NCBI GenBank assembly: GCA_934502625.1
Contig: CAKSUQ010000016.1
Coordinates: 1-53,049, forward strand
Length of the DNA stretch: 53,049 nt
Origin: an uncultured Gemmiger sp.
GTDB taxonomy: Bacteria > Bacillota > Clostridia > Oscillospirales > Ruminococcaceae
Direction of reading: 5' to 3'
In this document: positions 40,733 through 49,100 of the stretch, piece after piece
Layout: every line of letters starts with the position of its first letter
Position numbering within the stretch: the stretch's first letter is position 1
Notes under the pieces: generated by a model
Database searches by the model: none
What the model saw: only the letters and a program-made list of their open reading frames with translations
What the model was told of the DNA's origin: nothing
Made by a program: the position numbers and the translations under genes

Positions 40733-41357
40733 TTTTACCTCTTTCGGCATTGAAGGTGCGAAAAAACAATTTTACATGGGCATCCAGCTTTTCCAGACAC
40801 TCAGCTTCACGCTCCGGCTGGCGGTCACAAATACCAAGCAGCGTAATAACGGGGGAAACATACATGGTAGATAAGGTATCGGGATCTTCCTTGCGGAGTT
40901 CCCCATAGGAAATCAAAGCGCGGAAAATCGCCGCATGGTAGGAAATCATGCGATCCACATAGCGTTTGGAATACAGCTCCGCCAACGCAGGAGAACGGAA
41001 CTGCTCCAGCGTCATCATCCGGCGGAACTGGCTGACAGTTTTATCATGCAGGGAGTACAGAAAGATTTGGCGGACTTTTTCAGCCAAATTTTCCTCCGAA
41101 ATATGAGAAAAAGTGCCATAGTCCTGCGTTGCATCCTGCACATGGACTGCAATTTCGCCGGTATCTTTCTCGTAGTGGGCCGCGGTTGTCGCCACGATTG
41201 CGTCAAAAATAGCCTGCTTGCTGGGGAAATGGTTATAGAGCGAGGGCGCTTTGATGCCCACAGCCTTTGCAATCTCTCCCACGCTGACCGCATCATATCC
41301 TTTTATGGAAAACAGTTCCAGAGCCTTTTCCAGAATGCGCTGTTTGGTATCTTCCAT
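40719..41357 (-). CDS. TetR-family transcription regulator
   Basis: A 212-residue TetR regulator. The helix-turn-helix is complete (KALELFSIKGYDAVSVGEIA then KAVGIKAPSLYNHFPSKQAI). The C-terminal part is the usual divergent ligand-binding domain. Its own promoter has the palindrome CTAAC-N8-GTTAG over the start point, and the same site sits in the promoter upstream of the membrane-flavodoxin gene, so it most likely represses both. It is cotranscribed with the KTR gene. Confidence 0.92.
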   Translation of the reverse strand: MEDTKQRILEKALELFSIKGYDAVSVGEIAKAVGIKAPSLYNHFPSKQAIFDAIVATTAAHYEKDTGEIAVHVQDATQDYGTFSHISEENLAEKVRQIFLYSLHDKTVSQFRRMMTLEQFRSPALAELYSKRYVDRMISYHAAIFRALISYGELRKEDPDTLSTMYVSPVITLLGICDRQPEREAECLEKLDAHVKLFFRTFNAERGKNEYN

Positions 41358-41368
41358 TTGATTTGCCC

Positions 41369-41419
41369 CTAACTAATATTCGTTAGCTATACTATAATCA
41401 AAAATTCATCCGCTGTCAA
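41369..41419 (-). promoter_or_regulatory. tetR promoter with palindromic operator
   Basis: Minus strand: TTGACA (41414-41419), 17-bp spacer, TATAGT (41391-41396), then ATAG and the operator CTAAC-GAATATTA-GTTAG (41369-41386). Confidence 0.9.
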
Positions 41420-41470
41420 GAGCTTTTTCTTGCAGCGGATGAATTCGTCAATTTTTATATAGCACACCGG

Positions 41471-42073
41471 TTACCTTCCCCGGCATAAGAGCAGAATACC
41501 TTTCAGGACCAGAAGCAGAAACAAAACTGCCGCCGCATAACAGATTCTTGCAGCAATCAAAAATAAGACGGAAATAATACTAAGCAGTAAGGAAAACCCG
41601 ATTATAAAGCGGCAGCCGCGTTGTTTTTGCAAGCAAACCAAAATGATTTCCAGTGAGCCTGCAAAAAACAGCATAAAAAGCAGCGCTAAACATGCAAAGC
41701 GATTCCGCGCGTTGGGGTAAGACAATAAATCTACAGCATATACTGTTTTACCGGCGGCATTCGGATAAAGGGGCAGGATCGTCAGCATCAGGGCACATAC
41801 ATCCGTTATGCCAATCCAGAAAGCGATTCGATTCTCCTGTTTAGCCTTGCTTTCCTGTTCTGCAAGGGAGAGTGCTTTTTCAGCGGACAGCAAATCGTCA
41901 ATGGAAACTGAGAAAAAAGCAGAGAGCTGCTTTAATGATTCAATACTCGGTGTTCCACGCCCGGACTCCCACTTTGAAATCGCGGTGCGGGAGACATAGA
42001 GTACTTCCGCCAGTTCTTCCTGCGTCATCCCTTTGGCTTTTCGCAGCTCCTGCAATTTCTCATTCAGTTCCAT
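41471..42073 (-). CDS. XRE-family regulator with membrane domain
   Basis: A 200-residue protein. Residues 1-65 are a Cro/C1-type helix-turn-helix (KLQELRKAKGMTQEELAEVL, then VSRTAISKWESGRGTPSIES). The rest has about four membrane helices, ending in VLFLLLVLKGILLLC. Such membrane-tethered XRE regulators sit next to transport or lipid genes in Firmicutes and may sense the membrane. It is 7 bp after the PAP2 gene, and its GGAG ribosome site lies between them. Confidence 0.88.
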   Translation of the reverse strand: MELNEKLQELRKAKGMTQEELAEVLYVSRTAISKWESGRGTPSIESLKQLSAFFSVSIDDLLSAEKALSLAEQESKAKQENRIAFWIGITDVCALMLTILPLYPNAAGKTVYAVDLLSYPNARNRFACLALLFMLFFAGSLEIILVCLQKQRGCRFIIGFSLLLSIISVLFLIAARICYAAAVLFLLLVLKGILLLCRGR

Positions 42074-42080
42074 TGACGGT

Positions 42081-42743
42081 TCACTCCTTACAGAATCGTA
42101 GAATGCTCGCCTTATACAGTAAAAATAATCCGCCGCTCAAAAGTATCGCTCCCACAATATCCGTGAGCCAGTGAACCCCGGAAAGCAACCGCCCTACGAC
42201 CATAAATACCGAAAACAGCACGGTCAAAACCCTGATACAGCGCCGAAGCGCCGAATTCTTGAGCCGCCGTTCCGCTTGGAAATGGAGTGTCGGCATAACG
42301 CTCAATACCAACAGCGTAGTGGAAGATGGATAGGATGCCTCTAAAATGCCCTCGATAAGTACCGGACGGTAGTTGAGGGGAACCATTTCAAATAGCAAGT
42401 AGGCAAAAATCACAAGTACATAGTAAACGCCTAACAGGAGAATATCCAAATCCACTTTGAGTAAGCTCCTGCGCTGCACCAGTTGTGCAAGGCCAACATA
42501 GGCAAAGAGCAAACAAACGACAATCGCCACCAGCCCCAGCCAGTCCGTCAGCGTGTAGAGCATCCAATGCACATTTGTCAGGCGGTGGAACCAACCGTTT
42601 ACTGTCGCAAAGCCCACTGCGCTCTGCCATGGGCCAATCCGTTGTACATCGACTGTTTGGATCAAGAATGTCCACACAGCAAAGGCAGCAAGAAGTAAAA
42701 TCCAGACAGAAACGATTCTCTTTGTTTTTCTCATTTTCGGCAT
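42081..42743 (-). CDS. PAP2-family membrane protein with altered active site
   Basis: A 220-residue protein with about six membrane helices. The PAP2 pattern is recognisable: LNYRPVLIEG, YPSSTTLLV and GRLLSGVHWLTDIVG. The third motif (R-x5-H-x3-D) is intact. In the second motif the usual histidine (PSGH or PSSH) is threonine, and the lysine of the first motif is not seen. It may be a variant or may have lost phosphatase activity. The ATG at 42743 is preferred because of AAGGA before it. Cotranscribed with the XRE gene. Confidence 0.82.
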   Translation of the reverse strand: MPKMRKTKRIVSVWILLLAAFAVWTFLIQTVDVQRIGPWQSAVGFATVNGWFHRLTNVHWMLYTLTDWLGLVAIVVCLLFAYVGLAQLVQRRSLLKVDLDILLLGVYYVLVIFAYLLFEMVPLNYRPVLIEGILEASYPSSTTLLVLSVMPTLHFQAERRLKNSALRRCIRVLTVLFSVFMVVGRLLSGVHWLTDIVGAILLSGGLFLLYKASILRFCKE

Positions 42744-42910
42744 ATCCTTTCCTTGATAGAAATCAAAAGCCCATAGGGATTGACTCCACCATACCAAAGG
42801 ATACCGCCGAGGGAAAGAATCTGTTGGTCACATCCGCGACACGGAGCGTGTCAGCAGCGCCATATCGCTGTTTTTCAAAAGAAAGCAGTTACAATAAAGC
42901 AGAATGTATC

Positions 42911-42961
42911 TTGACATACCGATGCTTATAGGATATAGTATAGCTAACAACCGTTCGTTAG
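42911..42961 (+). promoter_or_regulatory. Second TetR-type promoter and operator
   Basis: TTGACA (42911-42916), 17-bp spacer, TATAGT (42934-42939), then ATAG and CTAAC-AACCGTTC-GTTAG (42944-42961). The -10, gap and operator ends match the tetR promoter exactly. Confidence 0.9.
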
Positions 42962-43000
42962 TCAATGAGAATGGCACAGTCATTTCCATTTATCCAGTAC

Positions 43001-43058
43001 AGCCGGACGCTAAGACGCAGTGCTGACCAAGGTTTTGGTCAATACTGCGTTTTTTTTA
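43001..43058 (+). repeat. Terminator-associated repeat, copy 3
   Basis: AGCCGGACGCTAAGACGCAG then TGCT; the hairpin is GCAGT...ACTGC around GACCAA-ggtt-... TTGGTC, followed by T8. It lies between the TetR-type promoter and the gene it would drive. Confidence 0.88.
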
Positions 43059-43078
43059 TTTATTACGGAGGAATAGAT

Positions 43079-43993
43079 ATGAAACAACACTCTCGGTATC
43101 AGACTGCTTGGCGCATTCTGATTTTCTGGACACTTTTTGTGGGCATCGGCGCAGTGGGCGGTGCCATCGGTATGCTGCTTGACCCCAGCGGGCGGCTCAT
43201 GGGCATGGATGCCATGCTGCCTTATTTTCAGGTACTGCCCTTTGCGGAGATGCTTTTCCAAGATTTTATGTTTTCCGGCTGGGCATTGTTGCTTGTAAAC
43301 GGGGTGACAAACCTGCTTGCTGCCGGGTTGCTTCTGGCAAAAAGAAGGGCGGGTATTCTTTTAGGCAGCATCTTTGGTGTGACGCTGATGCTGTGGATTT
43401 GCATCCAGTTTGTGATATTCCCGCTGAATTTTATGTCCACTGCATTTTTTATTATCGGCTTGTGTCAGGTACTTACCGGATATGCCGCATGGATCTTTTA
43501 TCGGCAGGAACAGTTTGCCGTCCGGGAAAGCGATTACCCGAACATTGGCACCGATCCAAAGCGGCTGGTGGTTTACTTTTCCCGGATGGGCTATGTGAAA
43601 AGACAGGCTATGGAAGAAGCCAACCGCACAGGCGCAGCTCTCTATGAGATTCGCGCCACAGAACGCACAGAGGGAACATTGGGCTTCTGGTGGTGCGGTC
43701 GCTATGGAATGCACCGCTGGGCAATGCCGATTGAACCGATAACGGTTGACGTAACGCAATACGACCATGTGACGATCTGCTCGCCTATCTGGGTGTTTGC
43801 ACTGGCCGCCCCGGTGCGCAGCTTCTGCCAACAGACATCCGGGAAAATCAAAGAAGTCGATTATATTCTGGTACATCATCAAAACAGCCGTTACGAAAAC
43901 GCCGCAAAGGAAATGGATGCCCTGCTGGGAATACAGCACACCCGGCTGCGCAGCATTCGATGCATGAACAGTTGGAGAAAGGCGGTTTCATAG
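43079..43993 (+). CDS. Membrane protein fused to a flavodoxin-like domain
   Basis: A 304-residue protein. The N-terminal 140 residues have four to five membrane helices (ILIFWTLFVGIGAVGGAIGM to QVLTGYAAWIFY). The second part begins KRLVVYFSRMGYVKRQAMEE, the FMN-phosphate loop of flavodoxins, with TICSPIWVFALAAPVRSFCQ as the second contact. A quinone or electron-transfer role at the membrane is possible. CGGAGG lies before the ATG at 43079. Its promoter carries the TetR operator, and a terminator hairpin sits between them. Confidence 0.78.
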   Translation: MKQHSRYQTAWRILIFWTLFVGIGAVGGAIGMLLDPSGRLMGMDAMLPYFQVLPFAEMLFQDFMFSGWALLLVNGVTNLLAAGLLLAKRRAGILLGSIFGVTLMLWICIQFVIFPLNFMSTAFFIIGLCQVLTGYAAWIFYRQEQFAVRESDYPNIGTDPKRLVVYFSRMGYVKRQAMEEANRTGAALYEIRATERTEGTLGFWWCGRYGMHRWAMPIEPITVDVTQYDHVTICSPIWVFALAAPVRSFCQQTSGKIKEVDYILVHHQNSRYENAAKEMDALLGIQHTRLRSIRCMNSWRKAVS

Positions 43994-44365
43994 CCTTTTG
44001 GCTGCGGGGGCAGTATATGGGCTGCAACGCGTGTGCGGAACAGCTTTTCCCGGAAATGCAGGAGTGCGCGTCTGTGCAAACCTGTTGTGAGGGCATTTTA
44101 CTGGATTGGCATAGCTACTACACCAATCTGCTTATGGAAAATCTCCATGTCCTTTACATCTGCTTCTTTTGCGGTGGAAAGTTCCGGCTGTCCGTTTGCA
44201 GATCCATGAATTCACTTTTTGATGCAGCTCTTTGCAGGTCTCTGCACCCGCCTACCACACAGCCGTTTCTACTGCCAAACCGGAACATCGTTTTTGCTCT
44301 GCACAAAATCATACATCGCTTGGCGTAAAATTGGCGTATGGCGTAGTTTTCACTAGAAATCCATC
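43994..44365 (+). other. Region without a supported gene
   Basis: A plus-strand frame (43960-44328) overlaps the end of the flavodoxin gene and has cysteine pairs but no ribosome site and no family. The rest shows no promoter or repeat. It may be the eroded end of the accessory block. Confidence 0.4.
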
Positions 44366-44414
44366 AAAAAGAAAAGCCTGAAACTTCTCGGTACATCAAG
44401 AAGTTTCAGGCTTT
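44366..44414 (-). terminator. lysS terminator
   Basis: AAAGCCTGAAACTTCT pairs perfectly with AGAAGTTTCAGGCTTT around a 10-base loop; a TCTTTTTG run follows on the minus strand. Confidence 0.92.
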
Positions 44415-44434
44415 GTTGTGCTTAAATTGACAAT

Positions 44435-45940
44435 TTACTGGTCGATAGGCTTCATCGTGGGGAACAGCAACACATCGCGAATCGATGCGCTGTCGGTCAG
44501 AAGCATGACCAGACGGTCGACGCCGAAACCGAGACCACCCGTCGGGGGCAGACCGTACTCAAGGGCGTTGACGTAGTCGTAGTCGACCTGCGCCTTGCAG
44601 TCGGGCTCGATGGCCTTGCGCTCGGCAACCTGACGCTCGAAGCGCGCCTTCTGGTCGATGGGGTCGTTCAGCTCGCTGAATGCATTGCCGTACTCGGTGC
44701 AGTCGATGAAATACTCGAAGCGCTCGGTAAAAGCCGGGTCGTCGGGCTTGCGCTTGGCAAGCGGGCTGATCTCGACGGGGTAGTCGTAGATGAAAGTGGG
44801 CTGGATGAGCTTATCCTCAACAAACGCGTCGAAGAACTCGGCCAGAATTGCGCCCTTGGTCGGAACTTCGGGCAACTCAACGTGGTGCTCCTTAGCGGCG
44901 GCGATGGCGTCCTCGTCGGTCTTCCAGTCGTTGAAGTCGACGCCGGAATACTTCTTGACGGCTTCCACCATCGTCAGGCGCTCCCAGTGGCCCATATCAA
45001 TCTGCTTGCCCTGATAAGTGATCTCCAGACTGCCGCAAACCTTGAGCGCCAAGCGCTTGTACATTTCCTCGACCAGATCCATCATGCCGTGGAAGTCGGT
45101 GAACGCCTGGTACAGCTCGATGGTCGTGAATTCCGGGTTGTGCTTGGGATCCATGCCCTCGTTGCGGAAGATGCGGCCGACCTCGTACACGCGATCCATG
45201 CCGCCCACGATCAGGCGCTTAAGGTACAGCTCGGTCTCAATGCGCAGCACCATGTCCATGTTCAGGGTGTTATGGTGGGTGTAGAAGGGGCGGGCGGACG
45301 CACCGATCTCAAACGGGGTCAGGATGGGGGTGTCGACCTCCAAGAAGCCCTTTTCATCCAAGTACGCACGGATTTCTTTCAGAATCTGGCTGCGCTTGAC
45401 AAAGGTCTGCTTGACTTCGGGGTTCATGATGAGATCGACATAGCGCTGACGGTAGCGTGCCTCGCGGTCGGTCAGGCCGTGGAACTTCTCCGGCAGGGGC
45501 AGCAGGCTCTTGGAGAGCAGGGTCAACTCAGACACGCGGACGGAGATTTCGCCCATCTTCGTGCGGAACACTTCGCCCTTGACGCCGATGATGTCGCCGA
45601 TGTCCAGCTTCTTGAACGCAGCGTAGGGCTCGTCGCCCAGCAGATCGCGCTTGACGAATATCTGGATGTCGCCCTTCTGGTCGCGCAGGTGGGCAAAGCT
45701 GGCCTTGCCCATAACGCGCTTGGACATCATGCGACCGGCCAGAGAGACGATCTTACCGGTCTCGGCCTCGGCAGGCAGGTCGGCAAATTCCTGTTTGAGG
45801 TCGGCCGAGTACGCGTCCTGCGCATATTTGGTGATTTCAAAGGGGTTATGACCGGCTTCGCACAGGTCTGCCAGCTTCTGACGGCGCACGGCCGCCTGCT
45901 GGGTAAGCTCCTGCTCGGTCTGGGGCTTATTCTGCTCCAT
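44435..45940 (-). CDS. lysS: Lysine--tRNA ligase, class II
   Basis: A 501-residue LysRS. The OB-fold anticodon domain covers about 65-170 (GRMMSKRVMGKASFAHLRDQ). Class II motif 1 is near ILKEIRAYLDEKGFLEVDTP; motif 2 is VYEVGRIFRNEGMDPKHNPE with FTTIELYQAF; motif 3 is GLPPTGGLGFGVDRLVMLLT. The loop that usually reads GGATARPF is GASARPFYTHHN here. It charges tRNA-Lys. AAAGGACG precedes the ATG. It follows greA by 38 bp and shares its promoter. Confidence 0.97.
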   Translation of the reverse strand: MEQNKPQTEQELTQQAAVRRQKLADLCEAGHNPFEITKYAQDAYSADLKQEFADLPAEAETGKIVSLAGRMMSKRVMGKASFAHLRDQKGDIQIFVKRDLLGDEPYAAFKKLDIGDIIGVKGEVFRTKMGEISVRVSELTLLSKSLLPLPEKFHGLTDREARYRQRYVDLIMNPEVKQTFVKRSQILKEIRAYLDEKGFLEVDTPILTPFEIGASARPFYTHHNTLNMDMVLRIETELYLKRLIVGGMDRVYEVGRIFRNEGMDPKHNPEFTTIELYQAFTDFHGMMDLVEEMYKRLALKVCGSLEITYQGKQIDMGHWERLTMVEAVKKYSGVDFNDWKTDEDAIAAAKEHHVELPEVPTKGAILAEFFDAFVEDKLIQPTFIYDYPVEISPLAKRKPDDPAFTERFEYFIDCTEYGNAFSELNDPIDQKARFERQVAERKAIEPDCKAQVDYDYVNALEYGLPPTGGLGFGVDRLVMLLTDSASIRDVLLFPTMKPIDQ

Positions 45941-45978
45941 GAGAGATCGTCCTTTCGTGATTTTTTGATTTCAAACGC

Positions 45979-46467
45979 TTACTTGGAACGGGAAACTTCC
46001 AGCAGCTTGTAGGTGATGATGTTGCCGTTGGGCAGGGTGACGTCAAAGCTATCGCCGACCTTGCAGCCGATCAGCGCAGCTCCGACGGGGCTCTCGTCGC
46101 TGATGCGGTTCAGATCCATATCAGCCTCGGTGGAGCCGGTCAGGTCGTACTCCTCGGCATCCTCCGGATCGTCGCCCTCGGCCAGAATCTTGACGTGCAT
46201 ACCAATGGAGGCGGTGTCATTGGACAGCTCGCTCTCGTCCATGATGCGCGCCAGCTTCAGGGTGGCCTCCAAGTCGGCGATACGCGCCTCGACAGATGCC
46301 TGTTCTTCCTTGGCGGCGTCATACTCTGCGTTCTCGCTCAAGTCGCCGTAACCACGGGCAACCTTGATCTTGTCGGCAACTTCCTTACGTTTGACGGTGC
46401 GCAGGTTTTCCAGTTCCTGCTCCAGTTTCATATAGCCCTCGCGGGTAACGACAACTTCTTTAGCCAT
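45979..46467 (-). CDS. greA: Transcription elongation factor GreA
   Basis: A 162-residue GreA, which rescues backtracked RNA polymerase by stimulating transcript cleavage. The N-terminal coiled coil has the acidic tip GDLSENAEYDAAKEEQ, with the DLSENAEY motif intact. The C-terminal domain is FKBP-like (ISDESPVGAALIGCKVGDSF). AGGAG precedes the ATG at 46467; an in-frame upstream extension is rejected. A leader hairpin lies between promoter and gene. greA and lysS form an operon. Confidence 0.97.
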   Translation of the reverse strand: MAKEVVVTREGYMKLEQELENLRTVKRKEVADKIKVARGYGDLSENAEYDAAKEEQASVEARIADLEATLKLARIMDESELSNDTASIGMHVKILAEGDDPEDAEEYDLTGSTEADMDLNRISDESPVGAALIGCKVGDSFDVTLPNGNIITYKLLEVSRSK

Positions 46468-46504
46468 AGCAGTGTCTCCTAACGTAAATTGGATAGTAAA
46501 AGTA

Positions 46505-46569
46505 GTGCGGCACCAACTGGGGAGCCGCACCAACTTACATATTATATAGTCTCAAATAGGATTTGTCAA
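46505..46569 (-). promoter_or_regulatory. greA promoter and leader hairpin
   Basis: Minus strand: TTGACA (46564-46569), 17-bp spacer, TATAAT (46541-46546). The transcript then forms GTGCGGC/GCCGCAC (46505-46530), followed by TACTTTTAC. The -35 lies within ten bases of the trpS stop. Confidence 0.88.
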
Positions 46570-46578
46570 GTCACAGCG

Positions 46579-47589
46579 TCATTTATCCAGCTGCAGCAGG
46601 CCGACCTTGCGGTACACTTTGCTGACGGTGCGGTTGGCGAGGCGGGAAGCGCGCTCAGCGCCGCTCTTGAGCACCTCGTCGACGTAGACTTTGTCGGCCA
46701 GAATGCGGTCGTACTCCGCCTGCACAGGGGCGAGCGCGTCTGCCGTGACCTCGGCGACAGCCATCTTGAAGTCGCCGTAACCCTTGCCCTCAAACTCGGC
46801 GGTGATCTCGTCGTTGGACTTGCCGGTGAAGGTGCTGTAAATGCACATCAGGTTCGACACACCGGGCTTCGTCTCGCGGTCAAAGCGGACAATGCCGTCG
46901 GAGTCGGTCACGGCGCGCTTGAACTTGCGCACGATAGCGTCCTTGTCGTCGGTCATCAGGATGAAGCTGTTCACGTTCGTGTCGGACTTGCTCATCTTCT
47001 TGGTGGGCTCGGCCAGCGACATGATCTTTGCACCGGCGGCGGGCACATACCCCTCTGGCAGGGTGAAGGTGTCGCCGTAGATGCCGTTGAAGCGGCCGGC
47101 GATGTCGCGGGCAATCTCCAGATGCTGCGTTTGATCCTGCCCGACGGGCACGAGGTCGGCGTTGTAAACGAGGATGTCGGCTGCCATCAGCACGGGGTAG
47201 GTGAACAGACCGCCGTTGACGTTGTCGGGGTGCTTGGCGCTCTTGTCCTTGAATTGGGTCATGCGGGACAGCTCGCCGAACTGGGTGTTGCAGGCCAGCA
47301 CCCAAGAAAGTTGGCTGTGGGCGGGCACATGGCTCTGCACGAACAGAACGTGCTCCTTCGGGTCGATGCCCACGGCCAGCAGCAGGGCGGCCAGCTCGCG
47401 GGTGCGGCGGCGCAGGTCAGCGGGCACCTGACGCACGGTCAGGCTGTGCAGGTCGGCCACCATGTACAGGCAGTCATAGTCGGACTGCAACAGCGCCCAG
47501 TTGCGCACCGCGCCGATGTAGTTGCCCAGCGTGGGCGTGCCGGTGGGCTGAATGCCCGAAAGAATGCGCTTGCGTTTTTCTTCTGCCAT
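46579..47589 (-). CDS. trpS: Tryptophan--tRNA ligase
   Basis: A 336-residue class I TrpRS of normal length. The HIGH-type motif is SGIQPTGTPTLGNYIGAV (TLGN). The KMSKS loop is intact (TKKMSKSDTN). DADLVPVGQDQTQHLEIARD is the tryptophan and ATP site. GGGAGAT precedes the ATG at 47589. No T-box is present in the 80-base leader. No terminator follows before the greA promoter, so some trpS transcripts may read into greA-lysS. Confidence 0.97.
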   Translation of the reverse strand: MAEEKRKRILSGIQPTGTPTLGNYIGAVRNWALLQSDYDCLYMVADLHSLTVRQVPADLRRRTRELAALLLAVGIDPKEHVLFVQSHVPAHSQLSWVLACNTQFGELSRMTQFKDKSAKHPDNVNGGLFTYPVLMAADILVYNADLVPVGQDQTQHLEIARDIAGRFNGIYGDTFTLPEGYVPAAGAKIMSLAEPTKKMSKSDTNVNSFILMTDDKDAIVRKFKRAVTDSDGIVRFDRETKPGVSNLMCIYSTFTGKSNDEITAEFEGKGYGDFKMAVAEVTADALAPVQAEYDRILADKVYVDEVLKSGAERASRLANRTVSKVYRKVGLLQLDK

Positions 47590-47677
47590 AGTATCTATCT
47601 CCCTTGCCGAACCGCACCCATCCGCGCAAATTTCCGCGCAGGACTAGGCAGGTTGCGTAATTTCGTGTACAATATAG

Positions 47678-47706
47678 AATATAATCAAATAAGGCGTATT
47701 TGTCAA
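47678..47706 (-). promoter_or_regulatory. trpS promoter
   Basis: Minus strand: TTGACA (47701-47706), 17-bp spacer, TATATT (47678-47683). Confidence 0.85.
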
Positions 47707-47748
47707 TGATTTTTGCCGGGTGACGGCTGGTTAACGCCAACAAGGGCA

Positions 47749-47768
47749 GCGGCAGTAACTGCTGCCGC
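47749..47768 (-). terminator. Possible weak terminator after the AIPR gene
   Basis: GCGGCAG pairs with CTGCCGC around TAACTG or its complement. The T-run is poor (CCCTTGTT), so it may not stop RNA polymerase alone. Confidence 0.35.
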
Positions 47769-47788
47769 CACCCCTGTGGAAAAATCTT

Positions 47789-48982
47789 TTATTTACGGTT
47801 AAGGAGCTTCCGCAGGCTCTGCGTTTCGACGATCCTGTAATTCGAAAGCCAGAGCTGCTTGTCTTTGCCTGCAAGCTGCGGGTTCGTGTAGGTTTCGAAC
47901 GTGTTTTGGACAATGGAAGTGCCCACTTCGTTCCAAATCTCAAGGGGATCAAACAGCCACGAGACGGCACCCGTATCCGCATCGAATTTCAGCAGGCTGC
48001 GGAACGCGCCAAAAATCGGGTAGATATAGCCGCTGGAAACAGCATACTTCGTTGCCGTTTCCAAAAACTCCGTTTTCGTCGGCGTGTCAAGGGATTCAAT
48101 GCCTCTGACGCTGCCAAAGCGCGGGTTTACAACGCCCATTTCCCGCTTGTACGTCTTATATTTTTCGGGAAGCTCGCGTTCGATGACGTCATACAGTTCT
48201 ACCAGCTTTTGGATCTGGTGGCACAGGGATTTATAGAACGGCGTCTCATAGGCTTGCTTGTAGCGCTTGAATACCTGCGCCTTGCCGGAATAGCTTTGCA
48301 CGGGAGCCGCCTTGTCATCCGGGTACTTGTCAATATCGAACGCATACATGATGCGCAGCAGCTCCGAAATATGAATCGGCTTGTTTTCGTTGTCTTTATA
48401 GGCAATCTGATCTGCGTATTTCTGGCCTTCAATCGCGTTTTTGATGTCGTCGAATTTATCGTCAAGGTTGAAAAGCGCAATATCCGAAACCTGGGCGGAG
48501 GTGTTGCGCGCATCCGAAAGGCGCGTGATGTTCTGCACATTGGTGATGACCTCGACGCGGACAAACTTACGCAGGTCATCCGGGATTTCATCGCGTTTCT
48601 GCATAATGGCAGTGTAGGTGTGGCCGCCGTCGAGAATGCCGTACAGATACTTGTCCGTTTCGTTGTTCTGGTCGCCAATATCAATCGTCACTTCCGACTT
48701 GCCGCTGTCAAAGGTCAGTGCCTTTGCCGCGATAACAATGCCGCGGTTGTTGATATAGAAATCCGTTTCTGGCTCGATGACCGCCGCCAACAGGCCGCGT
48801 GCAACGTTCGTCGTCATTTTGGGTTCGCGCGGGTTGACATCCAGCGGGATATTGGCGGGCAGTTCTTTCATGTCAACCAGCAGGTAATAGATCGTTTCAA
48901 AGGTGCTCTCGTCTTTATCTTCCTTTCGATAGGGCGAGGCGAGGGTGCGCAGGGCTTCCACTTTGAATTTCAAATTTGCCAT
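47789..48982 (-). CDS. AIPR-family protein (abortive phage infection type)
   Basis: A 397-residue protein. The central block YLYGILDGGHTYTAIMQKRD, then FVRVEVITNVQNITRLSDAR and NTSAQVSDIALFNLDDKFDD, fits the AIPR (abortive infection phage resistance) family, where a G-G/Q-x-T loop is followed by N-T-Q/S-x-x-V. Relatives occur in phage-defence loci; their activity is not settled. A GAGACC run precedes the ATG. It is divergent from a small XRE regulator, with an 18-bp palindrome between them. Codon use is less GC-rich than in the neighbours. Confidence 0.75.
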   Translation of the reverse strand: MANLKFKVEALRTLASPYRKEDKDESTFETIYYLLVDMKELPANIPLDVNPREPKMTTNVARGLLAAVIEPETDFYINNRGIVIAAKALTFDSGKSEVTIDIGDQNNETDKYLYGILDGGHTYTAIMQKRDEIPDDLRKFVRVEVITNVQNITRLSDARNTSAQVSDIALFNLDDKFDDIKNAIEGQKYADQIAYKDNENKPIHISELLRIMYAFDIDKYPDDKAAPVQSYSGKAQVFKRYKQAYETPFYKSLCHQIQKLVELYDVIERELPEKYKTYKREMGVVNPRFGSVRGIESLDTPTKTEFLETATKYAVSSGYIYPIFGAFRSLLKFDADTGAVSWLFDPLEIWNEVGTSIVQNTFETYTNPQLAGKDKQLWLSNYRIVETQSLRKLLNRK

Positions 48983-49024
48983 AGTAGGGTCTCCTTTTTG
49001 AAGTGTGTTTTCTCTCGAAAGCTA

Positions 49025-49087
49025 TTGCTTTGAGGATGATTTTAGTATATCATAAAGATCATAGAAATCAATGCACCATGGTGCATT
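49025..49087. promoter_or_regulatory. Divergent AIPR/XRE promoters with 18-bp palindrome
   Basis: Minus strand: TTGATT (49066-49071), 16-bp spacer, TATACT (49044-49049). Plus strand: TTGCTT (49025-49030), 17-bp spacer, TATCAT (49048-49053). The perfect palindrome AATGCACCATGGTGCATT (49070-49087) overlaps the minus -35 and lies just downstream of the plus start point. Confidence 0.78.
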
Positions 49088-49100
49088 ATATGAGGGAAAC

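Noticed and set aside
42798..42910. Promoter for the PAP2/XRE operon
   Set aside because: No -35/-10 pair of reasonable quality was found on the minus strand; only a small hairpin GACACG/CGTGTC is present.
43960..44328. 122-codon plus-strand frame with several cysteine pairs
   Set aside because: No ribosome site, overlap with the flavodoxin gene, and no recognisable family; kept only as a described region.
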